A DNA stretch of 64,000 bases from the NCBI GenBank assembly GCA_024235835.1, contig JACKLQ010000002.1, positions 248,001 to 312,000 on the forward strand. The letters are read 5' to 3'. Origin of the DNA: Thiobacillus sp. GTDB taxonomy: Bacteria > Pseudomonadota > Gammaproteobacteria > Burkholderiales > Thiobacillaceae. This document shows, in pieces, positions 8,675-17,412 of the stretch. The notes below the pieces were generated by a model. The model did not search any database. It saw only the letters and a list, made by a program, of their open reading frames with translations, and had not been told where the DNA came from. Made by a program: the position numbers and the translations under genes. Within the stretch, counting starts at the first letter, position 1. Each line of letters opens with the position of its first letter.

Positions 8675-10642
8675 ATGAATTTCGGGCTGGAAAGCGGGAT
8701 CTCCCGGTATAAGAACCGGCGCGACCGTCTCGTCAAGATCATCAGCGACTTCAAGGACTGGATCGAAAGCCACACCGAGTTTGAACCCGACCTGTTGCTG
8801 CGCATCTTCGACCTGAGCGAGAACCTGAAGCGGGACCGGCTGATGCTGGCCTTCGTGGCGGAATTCAGCCGGGGCAAGACGGAACTCATCAATGCCCTGT
8901 TCTTCTCCGACTTCAAGCAGCGCCTGCTGCCTTCGGACGCTGGTCGCACCACCATGTGTCCCACGGAGATCTATTACGAGCCGGGCACCGAACCCTACAT
9001 CCGTCTGCTGCCCATCGAGACCCGCTTCCGGGACGACAGCATCACGGCCCTGAAGCGGCTGCCGGTGGAGTGGAACACCGTCAAGCTGGACGTGACGGAC
9101 CCCAATGCCATGACCTCCGCCCTGCGCAAGCTGGCCGAGACAAAGGTGGTGTTCAAGGTGGAGGCCCGGGCCCTGGGGCTTTGGGACGAGAACGACCCCA
9201 ACCTGTCCTACATGGTGAAGGACCAGGACCGGGTGGAAATCCCCGCCTGGCGCTACGCCATGATCAACTACCCCCACCCCTTGCTGGAATCCGGCCTGGC
9301 CATCCTGGACACCCCGGGCCTGAACGCCATGGGCGCGGAACCGGAACTGACCCTGTCCGCCATCCCCAATGCCCACGCCCTGCTGTTCCTGCTGGCCACG
9401 GACACGGGGGTGACCCAGTCGGACTACGAGATCTGGAACAAGCTGGTGTCCAAGCACGCTGGCCAGCACTACGCGGTGCTGAACAAGATCGACATGCTCT
9501 GGGACGACCTCAAGAGCCCCGAGGACATCGGCCGCACCATACAGCGTCAGATCGAATCCACAGCCACCCAGCTGAACATCTCCCCCTCCAGCGTGCTGGC
9601 CATATCTGCCCAGAAGGCCCTGGTGGGCAAGGTGCGCGGCGACGACGATCTGCTCAAGCGTTCAGGCATCCAGGCCCTGGAAGTGCTGCTGGCCCGGGAG
9701 ATCATCCCCTCCCGGGAAAAGATCATGCGCGAGTCGGTGATCAGGGAGATGGGCCCCCTCATCAACGAGGCACGGGAAACGGCCTACCACCGCCTCATGA
9801 CCGCCCACCAGAGCCTGCAAGACCTGCAGGCCCTGTCCGGCAAGAACCAGCAGATCATCGGTCAGCTGCGGGAGAAGATGCTGGCGGACAAGCAGAACTA
9901 TGACGTGACCATGCGCAACTTCAACGTCACGCGCAAGATCATCGGCGAGCAGGGCCAGGAGCTCCTCACCCACCTGGAAGAGCAGCGCCTGGAAAAGATC
10001 ATCGAGGAGTCCATGCTGACCATCAGCGGCAGCTGGACCACCGCCAGCCTGATCAAGGGCATGCAGACCCTGATCCAGCGCATGGGCGCGGAATTCGATT
10101 TCGCCAACAAGCAGTGCGCCGCCATCACCCAGCTGCTCAACACGGCCTACCATCGCTTCCACGAAGTCCATGGTCTGGAGGAGGCGGTGCCGCCTCTGCT
10201 GAAACTGAACCGCTACCGCGCCCGACTGGACGAATTGATGGTGAGCACGGAGGAATTCTGCGCCGACCCCCTCAACATCATGCTGGAAAAGCGATTCATG
10301 ATTAAGAAGTTCTACATCGCCCTGGTGGCTCAGGCCCGCCTGGTGTTCCAGCAGGTGCAGATCGAGACGGAAACCTGGCTGCGCCTCACCCTGGACCCCA
10401 TCGTGGCCCGCATCCATGAGCACAAGTCCCAACTGGAGCGCCGCCTGGAGAACCTCAACAAGGTGCACGCCAACCTGGGTTCCCTGCAGGAGCGCAGCGC
10501 CCTGGTGAACAACGAGATCATCAAGCTGCGACACCAGCTGGAATCCATCGAGGCCATCGTCAAGGAATTCTCCATCCTCACCGGCCTGCCGGTTCGCCCC
10601 CTGGAGCAGCTGGGCACGCCCGCCCCCGTCAAGGCAGCCTGA
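8675..10642 (+). CDS. Dynamin-like GTPase
   Basis: A 655-residue bacterial dynamin-like protein. The GTPase domain lies in the first ~330 residues: P-loop AEFSRGKTEL (62-71), switch threonines in RTTMCPTE, G3 DTPGLN and G4 NKID. A long helical region to the C-terminus is the predicted coiled-coil stalk. Members remodel or protect membranes. The first P-loop glycine is alanine here (A62 in AxxxxGKT). It begins 22 bp after yggU with a good GGGAGAG site. The cellular role is not known from sequence. Confidence 0.85.
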   Translation: MNFGLESGISRYKNRRDRLVKIISDFKDWIESHTEFEPDLLLRIFDLSENLKRDRLMLAFVAEFSRGKTELINALFFSDFKQRLLPSDAGRTTMCPTEIYYEPGTEPYIRLLPIETRFRDDSITALKRLPVEWNTVKLDVTDPNAMTSALRKLAETKVVFKVEARALGLWDENDPNLSYMVKDQDRVEIPAWRYAMINYPHPLLESGLAILDTPGLNAMGAEPELTLSAIPNAHALLFLLATDTGVTQSDYEIWNKLVSKHAGQHYAVLNKIDMLWDDLKSPEDIGRTIQRQIESTATQLNISPSSVLAISAQKALVGKVRGDDDLLKRSGIQALEVLLAREIIPSREKIMRESVIREMGPLINEARETAYHRLMTAHQSLQDLQALSGKNQQIIGQLREKMLADKQNYDVTMRNFNVTRKIIGEQGQELLTHLEEQRLEKIIEESMLTISGSWTTASLIKGMQTLIQRMGAEFDFANKQCAAITQLLNTAYHRFHEVHGLEEAVPPLLKLNRYRARLDELMVSTEEFCADPLNIMLEKRFMIKKFYIALVAQARLVFQQVQIETETWLRLTLDPIVARIHEHKSQLERRLENLNKVHANLGSLQERSALVNNEIIKLRHQLESIEAIVKEFSILTGLPVRPLEQLGTPAPVKAA

Positions 10643-10660
10643 TTCCCGGGCTTACCCGCC

Positions 10661-12121
10661 CTAGAGCAGGATGATGTCGTACTGCTCCTGGGTGAACAGG
10701 CTTTCCACCTGCAGCGAAATCGGCTTGCCGATGAAGTCAGACAGCTGGGCCAGGCTTTGGGACTCCTCGTCCAGAAACAGGTCGATCACGGCCTGGGAGG
10801 CCAGGATGCGGTACTCCTTGGCGTTGAACTGGCGAGCCTCCCGGATCAGGCCCCGCAGGATCTCGTAGCAGGTGGTCTGGGCGGTCTTGATCTGGCCCCG
10901 GCCCTGGCAGGTGGGGCAGGCCTCGCACAGCACGTGGCTCAGGCTTTCACGGGTACGTTTACGGGTCATCTCCACCAGGCCCAGAGAGGTAAACCCGTTG
11001 ATGGTCATGCGAGTGCGGTCCCGGGCCAGGGCCTTGGTCAGTTCCCCCAGCACGGCCTCCTTGTGTTCCGCGCTGTCCATGTCGATGAAGTCCAGGATGA
11101 TGATGCCGCCCAGGTTGCGCAGGCGCAGCTGGCGGGCGATGGCCTGGGCCGCCTCCAGGTTGGTCTTGAAGATGGTCTCGTCGAAACTGCGCCCGGAGAC
11201 GAAGCCGCCGGTGTTCACGTCGATGGTGGTCAGGGCCTCTGTCTGGTCCACGATCAGGTAACCGCCGGACTTCAGGTCCACGCGCCGCCCCAGGGCCTTC
11301 TCGATCTCGTCCTCCACGCCATAGAGGTCGAACAGGGGACGCTCCGCCACGTAATGGCTCACCTTTTCCGCCACGTTGCGGGTGAATTCCTCGGCGAAGC
11401 CCTTCATGCGGGCATAGGTCTCCCGGGAGTCCACCAGGATGCGGTCGGTTTCATCGCTGGAAAAATCCCTCAGCACCCGGTGGGCCAGGTCCAGTTCCTG
11501 GTAAATGGCTGCCGGGGCGGCCGTATTCTCGGAACGTGCCTGGATGGCATCCCACAGGGCGTGCAGGTATTCCACGTCGGCCGCCAGTTCGGATTCCTCC
11601 GCCATGTTGGCCATGGTGCGAATGATGAACCCCCCTTTGCCGTTCTCAGGCAGTACACGGTTCAGGCGTTCGCGCAGGAGTTCCCGTTCCGCCTCGTCCT
11701 CGATCTTCTGGGAAATGCCGATGCGAGTCTCCTGGGGCAGGTACACCAGAAAGCGCCCCGCCATGCTGATCTGGGTGGAAAGCCGTGCTCCCTTGGCGCC
11801 GATGGGATCCTTGATGACCTGCACCAGGATGCTCTGGCCTTCGTGCAACACCTTTTCTATGGGACGCGGGCAGTTGTCGCAACGGGCCTCTATGATGTCC
11901 CCCACGTGGAGGAACGCCGCCCGGTCCAGGCCGATATCCACGAAGGCCGACTGCATGCCGGGCAACACCCGGGACACCTTTCCCAGGTAGACATTGCCCA
12001 CCATCCCCCTCTGGGTACTGCGCTCGATGTGCAGTTCCTGGACCGCGCCCAGGTAGATCACCGCCACCCGGGTTTCCTGGGGCGTCACGTTGATGAGAAT
12101 CTCTTCGCTCATGGCATTCAT
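10661..12121 (-). CDS. rng: Ribonuclease G
   Basis: A 486-residue endoribonuclease of the RNase E/G family, acting in 16S rRNA 5' maturation and mRNA turnover. It has an N-terminal S1-like domain (GNVYLGKVSRVLPGMQSAFVDIG), the RNase H-like catalytic region with TTIDVNTGGFVSG and the metal-binding aspartates in LDFIDMDS, and the zinc-link cysteines CEACPTC near the C-terminus. It lacks the RNase E scaffold, so RNase G. ATG 12121 or 12112 are equally plausible starts; neither has a strong ribosome-binding site. It is downstream of maf in the senB-rlmH-maf-rng run, the usual maf-rng pairing. Confidence 0.95.
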   Translation of the reverse strand: MNAMSEEILINVTPQETRVAVIYLGAVQELHIERSTQRGMVGNVYLGKVSRVLPGMQSAFVDIGLDRAAFLHVGDIIEARCDNCPRPIEKVLHEGQSILVQVIKDPIGAKGARLSTQISMAGRFLVYLPQETRIGISQKIEDEAERELLRERLNRVLPENGKGGFIIRTMANMAEESELAADVEYLHALWDAIQARSENTAAPAAIYQELDLAHRVLRDFSSDETDRILVDSRETYARMKGFAEEFTRNVAEKVSHYVAERPLFDLYGVEDEIEKALGRRVDLKSGGYLIVDQTEALTTIDVNTGGFVSGRSFDETIFKTNLEAAQAIARQLRLRNLGGIIILDFIDMDSAEHKEAVLGELTKALARDRTRMTINGFTSLGLVEMTRKRTRESLSHVLCEACPTCQGRGQIKTAQTTCYEILRGLIREARQFNAKEYRILASQAVIDLFLDEESQSLAQLSDFIGKPISLQVESLFTQEQYDIILL

Positions 12122-12133
12122 GGGTAATGGATA

Positions 12134-12178
12134 GTGGGAAATGGGGAGCCGCTCCCCACTTCCCGCTCCCCACTTCCC
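12134..12178. repeat. G/C-rich inverted plus direct repeat between maf and rng
   Basis: GGGAAATGGGGAGC (12136-12149) faces GCTCCCCACTTCCC (12151-12164), and the second arm is directly repeated at 12165-12178. The repeat fills the whole 58 bp gap between maf and rng. It could fold as an RNA hairpin and modulate rng expression, or simply be a slippage-prone minisatellite. Confidence 0.55.
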
Positions 12179-12179
12179 T

Positions 12180-12788
12180 TCAAAAAACCTCGAAACCCAC
12201 CTCCCGCAGCAACTCTGCGGTCTCGTGAAGGGGCAGGCCCATGACCCCGGAATAACTGCCCGAGAGGTGCTCTATGAAGATGGCCGCGCGACCCTGGATG
12301 CCATAGCCGCCCGCCTTGTCGAAGGGCTCGCCGCTGGCCACATAGGCGGCGATCTCCGCCTCGGTCAGGGTCTTGAAAGTGACTTGACTCTCGCTGAGCC
12401 CCACCCTGATCCGCCCCTGGTAGGCAACGGCCACGGCGGTCAGCACCGTATGGGTGCGTCCGGCATAGAGGCGCAGCATGGCGACGGCTTCCTCCGCGTC
12501 TCCGGGCTTTCCCAGGATACGGCCGTCCAGGGTCACGGTGGTGTCCGCTGCCAGAATGGGCCACGCGGGCAGATGGCGTGCCTGCTGGGCCAGCATCCCC
12601 GCCTTCACCTTCATGCGCGCCAGGCGCTGCACGTAATCGATGCCTGGCTCGTCCGCCAGTGGAGTTTCGTCCACGTCTGCACGCTCCGGGCTGGCGCGCA
12701 GTGGCAGCACCATGGGGCTCAGGCCCACCTGGCGCAGCAAATCCAGGCGGCGCGGACTTTGGGAGGCGAGGTACAGATTGCGGGACAT
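12180..12788 (-). CDS. maf: Maf family nucleotide pyrophosphatase
   Basis: A 202-residue house-cleaning nucleoside-triphosphate pyrophosphatase of the Maf/YhdE family, which hydrolyses dTTP/UTP or modified nucleotides. It begins MSRNLYLASQSPRRLDLLRQ, the family signature. ILAADTTVTLDGRILGKP holds the catalytic aspartate region. The start at 12788 matches the conserved N-terminus, although the frame is open further upstream. It lies between rlmH and rng on the same strand. Confidence 0.93.
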   Translation of the reverse strand: MSRNLYLASQSPRRLDLLRQVGLSPMVLPLRASPERADVDETPLADEPGIDYVQRLARMKVKAGMLAQQARHLPAWPILAADTTVTLDGRILGKPGDAEEAVAMLRLYAGRTHTVLTAVAVAYQGRIRVGLSESQVTFKTLTEAEIAAYVASGEPFDKAGGYGIQGRAAIFIEHLSGSYSGVMGLPLHETAELLREVGFEVF

Positions 12789-12850
12789 GACCGGTATTGT
12801 CCGACATTTTTCCATCCGCTTTACGTTCACCACCCGACCGCAGGGTGGAC

Positions 12851-13318
12851 TCAATCCCGATGATAGGGATGGTTGTGCAGCAGGCTCATGGCCCGATAGA
12901 CCTGTTCCGCCACCAGTACCCGGGCCATGGCGTGGGGGAGCGTCAGGCGGGACAGGGCCAGACTGGTTTCCGCGCGCTCCAGCAACCCCGGCGCCAGGCC
13001 ATCGGCACCACCGATGACCAGCACCGTGTCCTTGCCGGACTCCAGCCAGCGCTCAAGCAGATCCGCCAGTTCCCGGGTGCTGACCTGCCTGCCATGCTCG
13101 TCCAGGGCCACCAGGCGGCTGGCCGCCGGCACCTTCTCCAGCAAGCGCGCAGCCTCCGCCTGCTTGATGGCGTCAGCAGACTGGCCTGCGCGCTTCTCCG
13201 GCTTCACCGTCACCAAGACCATGCGCGCCTCCCGCGGCAGGCGCTTCAGATACTCCGTGGTGGCGTCCTCCGCCCATGCGGGCATCTTGTCCCCCACCGC
13301 CAGCAGGGTGAGTTTCAT
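12851..13318 (-). CDS. rlmH: 23S rRNA (pseudouridine-1915 N3)-methyltransferase RlmH
   Basis: A 155-residue SPOUT-class methyltransferase that modifies pseudouridine 1915 of 23S rRNA using S-adenosylmethionine. It begins MKLTLLAVGDKMPAW. The SAM-binding trefoil knot is seen as LVIGGADGLAPG and the C-terminal LTLPHAMARVLVAEQVYRA, ending HNHPYHRD as in the family. Its ATG overlaps the TGA of the upstream glycosyltransferase gene, suggesting coupled translation. In most relatives it sits directly after rsfS; here the tRNAs and two other genes separate them. Confidence 0.95.
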   Translation of the reverse strand: MKLTLLAVGDKMPAWAEDATTEYLKRLPREARMVLVTVKPEKRAGQSADAIKQAEAARLLEKVPAASRLVALDEHGRQVSTRELADLLERWLESGKDTVLVIGGADGLAPGLLERAETSLALSRLTLPHAMARVLVAEQVYRAMSLLHNHPYHRD

Positions 13319-14253
13319 GGCACCAGGGCCTGCACGGCGGCCGCTTCCCGCTCCGGGGCGAACAAGGGTGCGCGGATGGCGCATTGGCGGGCCAGTAGTT
13401 CATAGAATCCGGCATCCGTTTTGGCGCGATGCATCAGCCCTGCCAGGGCACGATCGTCACCCACGGGAAAATAGCCCGCGTAGTCCCGGCCCAGCATGCC
13501 CACGTTGCCTGGTACATCCGACGCCAGGACAGACGTGGCAAGCGTGACCGCCTCGCAAATGACATTGGCGCCCCCCTCCATGCGGGAAGGCACCACCAGC
13601 AGGTGGCTGCGGGCGATGCGGCGTCGGGTCTGGCCATGGGGACGCCCACCCAGCCACTTCCAGCGAAATTCCAGGCGATCCAGGGCATCTGCTTCCAAAT
13701 CCAGGCCGGGCTGCAACTCACCCTCCACATGCCAGGCGTGGATGCGGCGGGGTGGGGGCAGATGCCGCAAGGCCAGAACGGCGCGGAAGGGATCCTTCTC
13801 GTCCCGCAGGTGGGCCACCACACCCACGCTGAAATGCCGCACCGGCCGGGGCTGGGGCACCAAGGTGGGCGCAGACTGAAAAACCACCACTGTCTTGTGG
13901 TGGTAGGCCTGCGGGATTTCTGCCACGCCCTCCTCCTGCAGAACCATCAGCCTATGGGCCAGCTTCAGGGAGAGTTGGGCATCCACGTCGAAACGGATGT
14001 CGCGGTACAGGTCCGTTCCGGTGAGCACCAGGATCAGGGGACTGTCCGGATGGGCCCGGGCGAATCTGGCGATGGACGCATGGCTGCGGCGTGCGTGAAG
14101 GGCGACCATGGCCTGGACGGGGGAACCATCACATTCCATCGCCGTATCCACGCGATGTCCGTCCCGGCGTAAGAACGCCCTCCACCGCACGGCTGTATGC
14201 GCGTTGCCGTTGCGGCCCCGGGGCAAGTAAGGACTGATCAGGGCGATACGCAT
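13315..14253 (-). CDS. senB: SenB-like glycosyltransferase (TIGR04348 family)
   Basis: A 312-residue GT4-like glycosyltransferase of the family TIGR04348, whose studied members are SenB, the selenosugar synthase of selenoneine biosynthesis. Visible family features are the N-terminal RGRNGNAHTAVRWRAFLRR, LVALHARRSH-type AMVALHARRSHASIARF, LVLTGTDLYRDIR, VVAHLRDEKDPFRA and SRMEGGANVICEAVTLATSVLAS ending in GYFPVGD. The start at 14253 gives MRIALISPYLP; an upstream ATG at 14271 is possible. No SenA-like or SelD-like gene is in the window, so the selenium role is inference from the family. Its stop overlaps the rlmH start. Confidence 0.75.
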   Translation of the reverse strand: MRIALISPYLPRGRNGNAHTAVRWRAFLRRDGHRVDTAMECDGSPVQAMVALHARRSHASIARFARAHPDSPLILVLTGTDLYRDIRFDVDAQLSLKLAHRLMVLQEEGVAEIPQAYHHKTVVVFQSAPTLVPQPRPVRHFSVGVVAHLRDEKDPFRAVLALRHLPPPRRIHAWHVEGELQPGLDLEADALDRLEFRWKWLGGRPHGQTRRRIARSHLLVVPSRMEGGANVICEAVTLATSVLASDVPGNVGMLGRDYAGYFPVGDDRALAGLMHRAKTDAGFYELLARQCAIRAPLFAPEREAAAVQALVP

Positions 14254-14294
14254 GACGCGACTATAGTGCATTAAGCAGAAGCGCGATTTCCCTC

Positions 14295-14323
14295 TTTACA
14301 AGGCGATAAACCCTCAATAAAAT
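14295..14323 (+). promoter_or_regulatory. Sigma-70 promoter of the tRNA-Ala/tRNA-Glu transcript
   Basis: A -35 box TTTACA (14295-14300) and a -10 box TAAAAT (14318-14323) are separated by 17 bp, followed by a GC-rich discriminator (GCGCGAC). This is the usual arrangement for stable-RNA promoters and it lies 15 bp before the tRNA-Ala gene. Confidence 0.7.
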
Positions 14324-14338
14324 GCGCGACTCTCGTGT

Positions 14339-14414
<76 letters not shown>

Positions 14415-14456
14415 GGAATCGAGAAAGCACGGAAATCCGGGCTTTCGGCCTCATAA

Positions 14457-14532
14457 GTCCCTATCGTCTAGAGGCCTAGGACATCGCCCTTTCACGGCGG
14501 TAACCGGGGTTCGAATCCCCGTGGGGACGCCA
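14457..14532 (+). tRNA. tRNA-Glu (TTC)
   Basis: A 76-nt cloverleaf with acceptor GTCCCTA/TGGGGAC, the anticodon arm CGCCCTTTCACGGCG giving anticodon TTC, T-loop GGTTCGAATCC, and encoded CCA. It follows tRNA-Ala and precedes a strong terminator. Confidence 0.96.
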
Positions 14533-14542
14533 GACAAATCAA

Positions 14543-14573
14543 CGGCTTGCAGCGATGCAAGCCGTTTTCTTTT
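14543..14573 (+). terminator. Rho-independent terminator of the tRNA operon
   Basis: A perfect 9-bp stem CGGCTTGCA/TGCAAGCCG with a GCGA tetraloop, followed by TTTTCTTTT. Confidence 0.9.
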
Positions 14574-14593
14574 GTGCCTCCTCCGACTGAGGC

Positions 14594-15001
14594 TCAGGGT
14601 TCCATGGGCCTCTCTCCTGCCAGGGCGCTCCAGCCCCGGACCAGGCGGTACAGCACCCAGATTCCCACAACCAGCATGAGGGCCACGGCCACGGGGATGC
14701 CGATGAGGGTGAAGGCCAGGGCCATGGCGATGACCACCCACAGCAGGGCATACCAGAAGGTGCGCAATTGCCAGCGGAAGTGGGACTCCAGATAGGTGCC
14801 CCGCACCTCACGCTGGTTGATGTAATTCAGCACCACCGCGATGATGGACGGCCAGCCGCTGAGAAATGCGGTGACGATGAAAGCGGCGCTGACCAGGCCG
14901 GTGAGTGCGCTGAAGGCATGGAGGCCGTACATCACATGGGTCATCGTGACCATGCCGTCCCGGGGCATCAGTTGGGCTTGGGGCTTCAATTCGTCCTGCA
15001 T
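14594..15001 (-). CDS. DUF4870-like integral membrane protein
   Basis: A 135-residue small membrane protein with three hydrophobic segments (around residues 24-60 and 85-118), of the DUF4870-like type. A soluble stretch with NYINQREVRGTYLESHFRWQ lies between them, followed by TFWYALLW. That LESHFRWQ(I/L)RTFW pattern recurs in this family. Function unknown. It converges on the tRNA operon terminator and lies 20 bp downstream of rsfS. Confidence 0.75.
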   Translation of the reverse strand: MQDELKPQAQLMPRDGMVTMTHVMYGLHAFSALTGLVSAAFIVTAFLSGWPSIIAVVLNYINQREVRGTYLESHFRWQLRTFWYALLWVVIAMALAFTLIGIPVAVALMLVVGIWVLYRLVRGWSALAGERPMEP

Positions 15002-15021
15002 GGCCTCTTCCTTTCAGTGGG

Positions 15022-15381
15022 CTACCTGGCTGCCTGGCGGGCATGCTGGGCGGCGCCCCATAGTTCCTCGAGGTTGTAGTGGGCCCGAACGGCGGGGTGC
15101 ATGACGTGCACCACCAGGCTGCTGGCATCCACCAGCACCCATTCCCCTACCTCGGCGCCTTCCGTGCCGATGATGTCCGCGCCGGCCGCCTTTAGCTTTT
15201 CCAGCACATTGTCCGCCAGGGACTTCACCTGGCGGGTGGAATCGCCGCTGGCGATGATCATGCGGTCGAACAGGGAGGTCAGGTGGCTCACGTTGATGAC
15301 GGTGATGTCCTTGCCCTTGATATCCTCCAGGGCGGCGACGGCGATCTTGACCAGTTGATCGGGAGTGAGGTGTTCAGACAT
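15022..15381 (-). CDS. rsfS: Ribosome silencing factor RsfS
   Basis: A 119-residue protein that binds uL14 on the 50S subunit and blocks subunit joining in starvation. Conserved stretches are DIKGKDITVINVSHLTSLFD, MIIASGDSTRQVKSLADNV, and EGAEVGEWVLVDASSLVVHVMHPAVRAHYNLEELW. The start at 15381 gives MSEHLTPDQLVK. Its beginning overlaps the end of nadD by 8 bp, the standard nadD-rsfS pairing. Confidence 0.95.
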   Translation of the reverse strand: MSEHLTPDQLVKIAVAALEDIKGKDITVINVSHLTSLFDRMIIASGDSTRQVKSLADNVLEKLKAAGADIIGTEGAEVGEWVLVDASSLVVHVMHPAVRAHYNLEELWGAAQHARQAAR

Positions 15382-16081
15382 ATAAATGGTGCTCGTTGAT
15401 GTAATCGATGACGGAGTCCGGCAACAGGTAGCGCAGGCTCTTGCCCCGCAGAGCCCGTTCCCGGATCTGGCTGGCTGAGATGTCCAGCTGGGTGATGGCA
15501 TGTAGATGGATCAGCCCGGCGGTTTTTTCCGACAGTTCGCCAGGCTGTTCACAACGGCGGGTGGCCAGCAGCCTGCGCAGGGGCTCAGGCAAAGCGTCCT
15601 CCCATACCGCCGAGGTGAAGCCAGGACGATGGGCCACTGCCAGATGGGCCAGGTCCAGCAGTTCCTCCCAGCGGTGCCAGGTGGTAAGGCCCATGAAGGC
15701 ATCGCCACCCATGAAAAGGATCAGGGGCGTGCCGCCAGGCAACTCCTTGCGCAGGGCTTTGAGGGTCTCCACGCTGTAGCTGGGGCTGGCCTTTTGTATC
15801 TCCCGCTCGTCCAGCACGAAGCGTGGATTTCCCGTCACGGCCCGCCGTGCCATTTCCAGGCGGTGGTGGGCAGCGGCCCGGGGCTGGCGCCGGTGGGGAG
15901 GCAGACCCGCCGGCAGGATGCGCACCTCGGCCAGGCCCAGCAACTCGGCCATTTCCTCCGCCAGTCGCAGGTGGCCGTAGTGGATGGGGTCGAAGGTACC
16001 GCCGAGCAGGCCGACGGCCTGCGGGGAGGGGGGATGGGGTATGGGGTATGGGCTCCCCCCGGTCTTAGCGCCTTTCCCCAT
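15374..16081 (-). CDS. nadD: Nicotinate-nucleotide adenylyltransferase
   Basis: Adenylates nicotinate mononucleotide in NAD synthesis. The nucleotidyltransferase signature GLLGGTFDPIHYGHLRLAEE carries the (T/H)xGH motif, and the C-terminal ISASQIRERALRGKSLRYLLP carries the second nucleotide-binding motif. About 22 residues precede the conserved VGLLGG. They are encoded by a CCCCATA-type minisatellite (GSPYPIPHPPSPQ), so the true start is uncertain: ATG 16081 is used, GTG 16084 is an alternative. It overlaps rsfS. Confidence 0.92.
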   Translation of the reverse strand: MGKGAKTGGSPYPIPHPPSPQAVGLLGGTFDPIHYGHLRLAEEMAELLGLAEVRILPAGLPPHRRQPRAAAHHRLEMARRAVTGNPRFVLDEREIQKASPSYSVETLKALRKELPGGTPLILFMGGDAFMGLTTWHRWEELLDLAHLAVAHRPGFTSAVWEDALPEPLRRLLATRRCEQPGELSEKTAGLIHLHAITQLDISASQIRERALRGKSLRYLLPDSVIDYINEHHLYV

Positions 16082-16104
16082 CACTCATCGCTCATCACTC
16101 ATCA
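16022..16104. repeat. Two short tandem repeats across the nadD start and proA stop
   Basis: GGGGTAT-type units are repeated at about 16033-16052 inside the 5' coding part of nadD, and CATCACT/CATCGCT-type heptamers are repeated from 16080 to 16104, spanning the nadD ATG and the proA stop. Copy-number slippage here would change the nadD N-terminus or its spacing from proA. Confidence 0.55.
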
Positions 16105-17373
16105 CCCCCTGACATGGCCGTCTCCCAGCACCACCCATTTCTGGCTGGTGAGGCCCTCCAGGCCCACGGGGCCCCGGGCGTGGATCTTGTCGGTGGAGAT
16201 ACCGATCTCCGCTCCCAGACCGTATTCGAAGCCGTCGGCGAAGCGGGTGGAGGCGTTGATCATGACCGAGCTGGAATCCACCTCGCGCAGGAACTGCATG
16301 GCGTTGGGGTGGTTGGTGGTGAGGATGGCATCCGTGTGGTGGGAACTGTACTTGTTGATATGGGCGATGGCCTCCGCCACGCTGGCCACCACCTTCACGC
16401 TGATGATGGGCGCCAGATATTCGGTGTACCAGTCCTCTTCCGTGGCATCGATCAGCCGGGCGCCTGACACGGCGGACAGGATGGCCCTGGACGCCGCGTC
16501 GCAGCGCATCTCCACCCCCTTGGCGGCAAAGACCTCGCCGATACGGGGCAGGAAGCCGGCGGCAGCCTGCTCGTGCACCAGCAGGGATTCGGTGGCGTTG
16601 CAGGGGCTGTATTTCTGGGTCTTGGCGTTTTCGGTAACCCGCAGGGCCTTGTCCATGTCGAACTCGGCATCGACGTAGGTGTGACAGTTGCCGTCCAGGT
16701 GCTTGATGACCGGCACCTTTGCCTCGTTGGTGATGCGCTCGATCAGGCCCTTGCCGCCCCGGGGGATGATGACGTCCACATAAGCGGGCATGGTGATGAG
16801 ATCGCCCACGGCGGCCCGGTCGGTGGTTTCCACCAGTTGCACGGCGGTGCGCGGCAACCCGGCGCTTTCCAGGGCCTGCCCCACCAGTTGCCACAAGGCC
16901 AGGTTGGACTGGATGGCTTCCGAACCGCCGCGCAGGATGCAGGCGTTGCCGCTCTTTACGGCCAGGGACGCGGCCTCGATGGTCACGTTGGGACGGCTTT
17001 CATAGATCATGCCGAACACGCCCAGGGGCACGCGCATCTGGCCGACGCTGATGCCCGTGGGACGGCGCTTGATGCCGGTGATTTCGCCCACCGGGTCTGG
17101 CATGGCGGCCAGCTGCTCACAACCTTCCGCCATGGTGGCGATGACTTTCTCGGTGAGGCGCAGGCGGTCCACCATGGGGGCCGACAGGCCGGCGGCCTCG
17201 GCGGCGGCAATGTCCCTGGCATTGGCTTCGGCGAGGACCGCGCCCGAGGCGCGCAGCAGTCGGGCCAGTTCGGAAAGGGCCTCGTCCTTGGCGCGGGTCG
17301 ACGCGCGGGCCATGGCCGCGGAGGCGTCACGGGCCTGCTGGCCCAGGGTTGTCATGTAGGCTTTGATGTCCAT
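16102..17373 (-). CDS. proA: Glutamate-5-semialdehyde dehydrogenase (gamma-glutamyl phosphate reductase)
   Basis: The second enzyme of proline biosynthesis; it reduces gamma-glutamyl phosphate with NADPH. At 423 residues it is full length. Family motifs are MRVPLGVFGMIYESRPNVT, ILRGGSEAIQSN, VDVIIPRGGKGLIERI, the catalytic-cysteine region AKTQKYSPCNATESLLVH, and FADGFEYGLGAEIGIST. The start at 17373 (MDIKAYMTTLG) has GGAGCACCAA just upstream; the ATG at 17385 lacks one. It runs in the lptE-holA-proA-nadD-rsfS direction. Confidence 0.95.
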   Translation of the reverse strand: MDIKAYMTTLGQQARDASAAMARASTRAKDEALSELARLLRASGAVLAEANARDIAAAEAAGLSAPMVDRLRLTEKVIATMAEGCEQLAAMPDPVGEITGIKRRPTGISVGQMRVPLGVFGMIYESRPNVTIEAASLAVKSGNACILRGGSEAIQSNLALWQLVGQALESAGLPRTAVQLVETTDRAAVGDLITMPAYVDVIIPRGGKGLIERITNEAKVPVIKHLDGNCHTYVDAEFDMDKALRVTENAKTQKYSPCNATESLLVHEQAAAGFLPRIGEVFAAKGVEMRCDAASRAILSAVSGARLIDATEEDWYTEYLAPIISVKVVASVAEAIAHINKYSSHHTDAILTTNHPNAMQFLREVDSSSVMINASTRFADGFEYGLGAEIGISTDKIHARGPVGLEGLTSQKWVVLGDGHVRG

Positions 17374-17412
17374 TTGGTGCTCCAACGCGAGTGCGGCCCG
17401 ACGCGGGGCCGC

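Noticed and set aside
12134..12178. Possible terminator between maf and rng
   Set aside because: The hairpin has no T-tract on the transcribed strand; listed as a repeat only.
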